A stretch of DNA of 36,419 nucleotides from LMDS01 sp039930465 (GTDB lineage Bacteria; Pseudomonadota; Gammaproteobacteria; Burkholderiales; Burkholderiaceae_C), in NCBI GenBank assembly GCA_039930465.1, contig JBDTTU010000041.1, positions 1 through 36,419 of the forward strand, written 5' to 3'. A program made the translations under genes and the position numbers. This document shows positions 31,777 through 36,419 of this stretch, piece by piece; the stretch's first letter is position 1, and each line of letters begins with the position of its first letter. Below the pieces are notes generated by a model. That model saw only the letters and a program-made list of their open reading frames with translations, was not told the origin of the DNA and did not search any database.

Positions 31777-33279
31777 TCAGCCAAGGCGGCGGTGCAGCAC
31801 TTCGATGAGGTCTCCGGCGCGCATCGGGCCGTGAGCATGTGGATGCGCTGCAGCGCCGTGTTCGGCGACGGCCTGAACGGCCACCTCGAAGATGGCGTCC
31901 GCAGACCGCTCGGCCCAGCGCCCGCCAAGCCAGCCGGCCAGCACGTCGCCGGTGCCGGCGCTGGCCAGTGAAGCATTGCCGCTCGCGTTGATGTGCGAAA
32001 CCTGGCCCGGTGCCGCGACGATGCTGCCCGATCCCTTGAGCACGAGCGCACACTGAAAGCGATCGACCAGCGTGCGCGCGGCCCTCAAACGATTTGCCTG
32101 CACCTCGGCCGTGCTGCTGCCGAGCAGGCGTGCGGCTTCGAGTGGGTGCGGTGTGAGCACCGTATCGGCGTGGCGAAGGGCACGCGCGCGCAGCAAGGTT
32201 TGAAGTGCCGTGTCGGCGGCGATGGCGTTGAGTGCATCGGCATCGAGTACCAGCCGAGCCGCCAGGCTCAGCAATCTGGGCAGCGCCGCGCGCACGGCCT
32301 CACCACCGCCGCAGCCGCACACCACGGTCGTTTGCGACAGCGCTGTTGCCGCGTTGCGGGTCCAGTCGCCGCGGAACATCAGTTCCGGGCGCAACGGGTC
32401 GACCACCATTGCAGGCGCTGTGTGGTCGAGCAGTTCCACGTACACGCGGCCAGCGCCGGCGGCATGAGCGGCGCGTGCCGCGAGCAGCGCGGCCCCGGCC
32501 ATGCCATGCGCCCCGCCGACCACGGCCACGTCGCCGAAGCTGCCTTTGTGCTGAGCGTGCAGGCGCGGCTGGGTGGCGCTGCGCCCGGGCCGGCTGGCCG
32601 AGAGCCAGGCTTCGGGTTCGTCGGCGGAGGTGTCGACGCCGAGCGGGTCGAACCATACCGTGCCGCTGTGGTCACGGCCAGCGCCGGTGAAAAGGCCCGG
32701 CTTGAGCGTCAACAGCGCGAGCGTGTGGGTGGCGTTCACGCAAGCGTCGCCGATCGGCTGCCCGGTGCCGGCATGCAGGCCCGAGGGCAGGTCGATGGAC
32801 AGCACCGGGCAGGCGAGGGCGTTGAGTCGCCGGATCGCTTCGGCGATCGGCCCCTGCGCAGGCCGCGTGGCGCCGATGCCGAGCAGCGCGTCGATGGCGA
32901 GGTCGTGTGCGCCGAGTGTCTCGGCCGGAAAGCCTTCGCGGATCTGTGCGCCCGCCGAGCGAGCTCGCACAAGTGCTTCTTGCGCGTCTGCGGGCAATGC
33001 ACCCGCATCGCCGAGCAAGCTCACCGCCACTTGTCGGCCCGCCGTGCACAGAAGCGCGGCGGCTTCGAGCCCGTCGCCCCCGTTGTTGCCGGGGCCTGCC
33101 GCCACCCACACACGCTGCGCGTGCGGTGCAATCGCCAGCGTCAGCCGAGCCACCGCAGCGCCAGCACGTGCCATCAACGTGTGTGGTGGCAGGCCGGCCT
33201 GTTCAAGCGATTCAATGCGCCGGGTGTGGGCTGCGTCGAACAGCGGCCACTCGGTGTTCGACGCCGAAACAAGATGCAT
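31777..33279 (-). CDS. nnr: Bifunctional NAD(P)HX epimerase/dehydratase
   Basis: Nnr repairs hydrated NADH and NADPH: the N-terminal YjeF_N domain epimerises R- and S-NAD(P)HX and the C-terminal ribokinase-like domain dehydrates S-NAD(P)HX using ADP or ATP. The 500-residue protein shows the N-terminal GPGNNGGDGLEAA motif (about 63-75) and IDLPSGL. The C-terminal GGAHGMAGAALLA and the ASAGTGDVLAGWLGG motif with the catalytic Asp are also present. I start at ATG 33279 (MHLVSASN...); the frame extends upstream into dadA. It lies 2 bp after dadA on the minus strand, so it is translated as part of the amidase-dadA-nnr operon. Confidence 0.95.
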   Translation of the reverse strand: MHLVSASNTEWPLFDAAHTRRIESLEQAGLPPHTLMARAGAAVARLTLAIAPHAQRVWVAAGPGNNGGDGLEAAALLCTAGRQVAVSLLGDAGALPADAQEALVRARSAGAQIREGFPAETLGAHDLAIDALLGIGATRPAQGPIAEAIRRLNALACPVLSIDLPSGLHAGTGQPIGDACVNATHTLALLTLKPGLFTGAGRDHSGTVWFDPLGVDTSADEPEAWLSASRPGRSATQPRLHAQHKGSFGDVAVVGGAHGMAGAALLAARAAHAAGAGRVYVELLDHTAPAMVVDPLRPELMFRGDWTRNAATALSQTTVVCGCGGGEAVRAALPRLLSLAARLVLDADALNAIAADTALQTLLRARALRHADTVLTPHPLEAARLLGSSTAEVQANRLRAARTLVDRFQCALVLKGSGSIVAAPGQVSHINASGNASLASAGTGDVLAGWLGGRWAERSADAIFEVAVQAVAEHGAAAHPHAHGPMRAGDLIEVLHRRLG

Positions 33280-33281
33280 GC

Positions 33282-34622
33282 TCAAACCTTCAGGCGGCCG
33301 ATGCCCAGGCCTTCGGTGTCGATGGCGGACGCGCGCCCGGCCACGGCGTCGGCCAGCAAACGTGCCGACCCGCAGGCCAGCGCCCAGCCGCTCGAGCCGT
33401 GGCCGAGATTGAGCCACACGCCGTCGATGCCACTCTTGCCGAGCACCGGCGGGCCGTCGGGCAGCATCGGGCGCGCGCCTTTCCAGCGTTGTTCATGGCT
33501 CAGCCGGGCGACCCCGGGGAACCAGTCGTGCAGCACCTTGTAGAGGGTGGCCAGCGCGGCGTCGTTGTGCTTGCGCAGCGAGCCGCCGATCTCGGCACTG
33601 CCGGCCACCCGCACCCGCGTGCCGAGTCGGCTGATCGCGACCTTGTAGCGCTCGTCCATCAGCGCCGAGCGCGGGCCTTGCTCGGGGTGCGTTTCGGCGT
33701 GCCGCAGCGGCGCGGTGACCGAATAGCCGTGCACTGCCTGCAGTGGCAGGTTCAGCCCGTGCGGGCGCAGCAGCGCAGGCGCACCGAGCGCGGCGCAGAC
33801 GACGATGGCGTCGAAGCGCTCGGTGTCGGGCGTGTCGGCACTCGGTTGTGTGTCACCACCCGGGCGCGTGTCGTCGCCCGGCACCACAAACCGCGAAGGC
33901 TCGGGCGAGACGTTGGTGTGGACCAGCGCCGGCTCATGCCCGGCGATGATCCGCCCGACCTGCGTGTTGAACCTGAACGACACCCCCAGGCGTTGTGCCT
34001 CGGCGCGCAACAGGTAGGCGAACTGGCGGCAGTTGCCGACTTCATCGTCGGGCAGGTAGATGCCGGCATGCAGCGGCGTCTCGGAGTTCAGGCCCGGCTC
34101 GACGCGCAGGCAGTGCGCCGCGTCGAGAATGTCGAATCGGGTGTTCAGCTCTTTCAGCGAGGCCAGCCCGGGTTGCACCAGCTTCAGGTCTTTGGCACTG
34201 CGCAGCAGCACGAGGTAGCCTTCGCTGCGCTCGTACTCGAGCTTCATGTCGCTCGTGAGCTCGTGCAGGCGGTCGCGGCTGTAGCCGGCCAGGCGCTGCA
34301 TGCGCACACGGTTGGCCTGGTAGGTGCGCGTGCGGCACGCCCGCCAGCACTTCCACAGCCAGGCGATGGTGCCCGGGTGCAGCGTGGGCTTCATGCGCAC
34401 GGGGCTGTGCTGGCCGAAGAGGTGGCGCAGCACCTTGGTGGGCATGCCGGGTGCGGCCCACGGTGTGACGTAACCCGGTGCGATCAGACCGGCGTTGGCG
34501 AAGCTGGTCTCGGCTGCCACGGTGCCGCAGCGCTCGAACACCGTGACCTCGTGGCCGTCGCGGCCGAGTTCGTAGGCGCTGGTCACGCCGATGATGCCGG
34601 CGCCGATGACTGCGATGCGCAT
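33282..34622 (-). CDS. dadA: D-amino acid dehydrogenase (DadA type)
   Basis: DadA is a membrane-associated FAD enzyme that deaminates D-amino acids to 2-oxo acids and passes electrons to the respiratory chain. The 446-residue protein begins with the FAD-binding VIGAGIIGVTSAYEL (GxGxxG at 7-12). It has the DadA segment ETSFANAGLIAPGYVTPWAAPG and ends with GHGSSGWALACGSARLLAD. An insertion at about 236-267 is built from near-repeats of the type PGDDT, PGGDT, PSADT, and is absent from the E. coli form (432 residues). Sarcosine/glycine oxidases are alternatives, but the N-terminal motifs fit DadA. It starts 6 bp after the amidase stop. Confidence 0.93.
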   Translation of the reverse strand: MRIAVIGAGIIGVTSAYELGRDGHEVTVFERCGTVAAETSFANAGLIAPGYVTPWAAPGMPTKVLRHLFGQHSPVRMKPTLHPGTIAWLWKCWRACRTRTYQANRVRMQRLAGYSRDRLHELTSDMKLEYERSEGYLVLLRSAKDLKLVQPGLASLKELNTRFDILDAAHCLRVEPGLNSETPLHAGIYLPDDEVGNCRQFAYLLRAEAQRLGVSFRFNTQVGRIIAGHEPALVHTNVSPEPSRFVVPGDDTRPGGDTQPSADTPDTERFDAIVVCAALGAPALLRPHGLNLPLQAVHGYSVTAPLRHAETHPEQGPRSALMDERYKVAISRLGTRVRVAGSAEIGGSLRKHNDAALATLYKVLHDWFPGVARLSHEQRWKGARPMLPDGPPVLGKSGIDGVWLNLGHGSSGWALACGSARLLADAVAGRASAIDTEGLGIGRLKV

Positions 34623-34628
34623 GGCGCT

Positions 34629-35984
34629 TCAGCCGCGCGCCGAGGCGAGCGCGGCTTCGATCGCGAGTGACACGTCGAGCACCGTGTCGTCCTGCAGCGC
34701 GCTGCTCCACACCATCAACCCGACGGGCAGGTCGCCCGGCGCGTGGCAGGGCAGCGACAGCGCGCAGCCGTCGAGCAGGTTCACGATCGACGGGTTGCGC
34801 AGCAGCAGGGCGTTGGCGGCGAAGAACGCGGCGTCGTCGTTCAGCAGCGCTGCGATCGGTGGCGCGACGCAGGGCACGGTCGGGCTGAGCATCGCGTCGA
34901 AGCCGCGCATCGCAAGGTTCATGCGATGAATCCAGTCGTGGCGCGCCCGGAGCAGATCAATGTAGTCGGCCGCAGTCATTGTTTCGCCGCGCCGGATGCG
35001 CAGGGCAACCCGCGGGTCATATTCCGCCGCATGGTCCGAAAGCAGCTTGCGGTGCCAGGCCCAGCTTTCGGCCGCCGAGAAGCCGCCGCTGGCGTTGATG
35101 GCGGGCACCTCGTTCAGTGGCGCCAGAGTGATCTCTTCGATGTGCGCGCCGGCCTCACGCAGCGTGGCCAGGCTGCGGGCGAAGGCGCTGGCGACGCTGG
35201 GTTCGAGCGCATCGAGCATCGTGGTGGTCGGCACGGCCAGGCGCAGTGCACTGACCGGCCGCGCCGCAATGGCCACCGACCGGTCGGCGAGCACTTCGTG
35301 CAGCAGCACCGCGTCGCGCACCGACAGCGTGATCGCACACGCCGTGTCGAGGGTGGTCGAGAGCGGAACGGCGCCTTCGGTCGGGGTCAGACGCGCGGTG
35401 TTCTTGAAACCGACCAGGCCTTGCAGCGCGGCCGGAATCCGGATCGAACCACCGGTGTCGGAACCGAGCGCGGCCCAGGCCGCGCCACCGGCCACCGACA
35501 CGCCGCCACCCGACGTGGAGCCGCCGGGGATGCGTGCTTGCGGGTCGAGCCGCGCCGTGGCGGGGTTCGCCGGTGTGCCGTGGTGCGGGTTGATGCCCAC
35601 CCCCGAGAACGCGAACTCCGACATGTTGGTGCGCGCCAACAGCGCGGCGCCGGCGCGGCGCAAACGCGCCACCGCCGGGCAGTCGGCCGCGGCGGCAGGG
35701 CGCGTCGCGAGCACGGTCGAGCCAGCCGCAGTGACTTCGCCCTGCACGTCGAACAGGTCTTTGATCGACACCGCCAGCCCGGCGAGAGGTGGCACGGGCG
35801 CGCCGGCGGCGCGCTGAGTGTCGACGGCTTGCGCCGCGGCCGCTGCACCGGCAAGGCCGATGCTGACAAACGCGTGGCGCAGGGCAGGGGCATGGGCTGC
35901 GTCGATGGAGGCAGCCAGCAGGGCGCTGGCGCTGCGCTCGCCGCGATGGATCAGGGTGCGGGTGCCGGTCAAGTCTGGGTTCAT
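34629..35984 (-). CDS. Amidase-signature family hydrolase
   Basis: This is a cytosolic amidase of the AS family, hydrolysing a C-N amide bond. The 451-residue protein has the Ser-cisSer-Lys triad: Lys75 in AVSIKDLFDV, the Ser-rich loop GGSTSGGG (154-161) with the cis-Ser, and Ser180 in GSDTGGSIRIP as the likely nucleophile. The loop carries STSGGG instead of the usual SSGGSA, a minor variant. It resembles GatA and stand-alone amidases, but no gatB/gatC is adjacent. Substrate unknown; co-operonic dadA suggests an amino-acid amide or related compound. A TATAGC on its strand lies 8 bp before the ATG, which would leave almost no leader. Confidence 0.92.
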   Translation of the reverse strand: MNPDLTGTRTLIHRGERSASALLAASIDAAHAPALRHAFVSIGLAGAAAAAQAVDTQRAAGAPVPPLAGLAVSIKDLFDVQGEVTAAGSTVLATRPAAAADCPAVARLRRAGAALLARTNMSEFAFSGVGINPHHGTPANPATARLDPQARIPGGSTSGGGVSVAGGAAWAALGSDTGGSIRIPAALQGLVGFKNTARLTPTEGAVPLSTTLDTACAITLSVRDAVLLHEVLADRSVAIAARPVSALRLAVPTTTMLDALEPSVASAFARSLATLREAGAHIEEITLAPLNEVPAINASGGFSAAESWAWHRKLLSDHAAEYDPRVALRIRRGETMTAADYIDLLRARHDWIHRMNLAMRGFDAMLSPTVPCVAPPIAALLNDDAAFFAANALLLRNPSIVNLLDGCALSLPCHAPGDLPVGLMVWSSALQDDTVLDVSLAIEAALASARG

Positions 35985-35990
35985 GGGGTG

Positions 35991-35998
35991 CTATACTC
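35991..35998. promoter_or_regulatory. Overlapping -10 elements of rpsB and the amidase operon
   Basis: The plus strand reads TATACT (35992-35997), about 130 bp before rpsB. The minus strand reads TATAGC just before the amidase ATG. No convincing -35 is seen on either side. The rpsB direction is the more likely main promoter. Confidence 0.45.
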
Positions 35999-36045
35999 GA
36001 CCGGCTTGACTGAGTGCGTTGCACGAAGCCCAAGCAAATCGCGAA

Positions 36046-36100
36046 CCGGCTGATTGAAGGTGTTGTTGCAGGCACAAAAACCTGCGGTGATTCCAGCCGG
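36046..36100 (+). promoter_or_regulatory. Structured rpsB leader (possible S2 autoregulation element)
   Basis: CCGGCTG (36046-36052) pairs perfectly with CAGCCGG (36094-36100). Inside it GCAGG (36068-36072) pairs with CCTGC (36081-36085) over loop CACAAAAA, and U.G pairs can extend the inner stem. This two-tier structure lies 27 nt before the rpsB start. In gammaproteobacteria S2 is known to repress rpsB through its leader; whether this structure is equivalent is inference. Confidence 0.45.
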
Positions 36101-36127
36101 ATTCTAGAACCAACCTTTGGAGTCTCA

Positions 36128-36419
36128 ATGACAGTCACCATGCGTGAAATGCTGGAAGCCGGTGTGCACTTCGGCCACCAAACCCGCTTCTGGAACCCCA
36201 AGATGGCCCCGTACATCTACGGCCATCGCAACAAGATCCACATCATCAACCTCGAGAAGACGCAGCCGCTCTTCAACGACGCGATGAAGTTCGTGCGCCA
36301 GCTCGCCAGCCGGCGCGGCACGATCCTGATGATCGGCACCAAGCGCCAGGCGCGCGAGGTCATTGCGCTGGAAGCCCAGCGCTGCGGCATGCCCTACGTC
36401 GACCAGCGCTGGCTCGGCG
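36128..36419 (+). CDS. rpsB: 30S ribosomal protein S2 (5' part, runs off window)
   Basis: S2 binds the 30S neck with S1 and is essential for translation. The 97 visible codons begin MTVTMREMLEAGVHFGHQTR, the canonical S2 N-terminus, followed by FWNPKMAPYIYG and HIINLEKT. The start is ATG 36128 with GGAG 5 bp upstream; an ATG four codons later is another possibility, but S2 usually starts at the first. The gene has no stop in the window. It is divergent from the amidase operon; tsf is the expected next gene. Confidence 0.98.
   Translation, partial: MTVTMREMLEAGVHFGHQTRFWNPKMAPYIYGHRNKIHIINLEKTQPLFNDAMKFVRQLASRRGTILMIGTKRQAREVIALEAQRCGMPYVDQRWLG

Noticed and set aside
31993..33543. A 516-codon open frame on the plus strand opposite nnr and dadA
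   Set aside because: Composition is that of a shadow frame and the minus strand carries two well-conserved enzymes.

Overview
The window reads as a GC-rich betaproteobacterial chromosome, most likely Burkholderiales (Comamonadaceae/Rubrivivax-Leptothrix type). The evidence is the gene order (sucB-lpdA-zapE; ndk-rlmN-pilW-rodZ-ispG-hisS-yfgM-bamB-der-hfq-hflX-hflK-hflC-hisZ-purA), the use of HisZ, the type IV pilus protein PilW next to RodZ, and a CCA-encoding tRNA-Leu. I see no insertion sequence, integrase, phage gene or CRISPR array. It is essentially a core-genome segment, with about 34 protein genes, one tRNA and one candidate structured RNA.

Layout. Positions 1-3041 carry the end of the 2-oxoglutarate dehydrogenase operon (sucB 3' end, lpdA) and the ATPase zapE; a small exported protein of unknown function is coupled to zapE. 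A PP2C phosphatase (minus) is divergent from a DUF465 protein and an XPD-family helicase (4475-6651). bamD (minus) is divergent from rluD (7536-8537). A 297-bp non-coding stretch (8538-8834) follows, with an extended -10 promoter and several strong hairpins, then scpB and a very long rluB. From 11692 to 28314 a long co-directional block holds nucleotide, isoprenoid and histidine metabolism, tRNA charging, outer-membrane assembly, cell shape/pili, ribosome GTPases, Hfq, and the HflX/HflKC group. tRNA-Leu(CAG) lies on the minus strand at 28427-28511, divergent from rnr; an SDR oxidoreductase follows rnr. A tight minus-strand operon (amidase, dadA, nnr; 35984 to 31777) is divergent from rpsB, which runs off the right end.

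Themes. Many genes concern envelope biogenesis and its quality control (BamB, BamD, YfgM, HflKC, RodZ, PilW) and RNA/ribosome biology (RluD, RluB, RlmN, Der, HflX, Hfq, RNase R, HisS, S2). Eight gene junctions overlap by stop/start fusion (ATGA, GTGA, TTGA, TGATG or 8 bp), which suggests translational coupling.

Less ordinary points: the unassigned RNA candidate between rluD and scpB; three divergent gene pairs each centred on one near-palindromic TATA element that can be read as a -10 on both strands; a hairpin at 3625-3644 whose two arms hold the stop codons of convergent genes; two tandem terminator hairpins after tRNA-Leu whose single imperfection is G.U only on the tRNA strand; an RNase R whose start is limited by the antisense tRNA; and the amidase-dadA-nnr operon. 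No clearly new multi-gene system is evident. The RNA candidate is the best lead.
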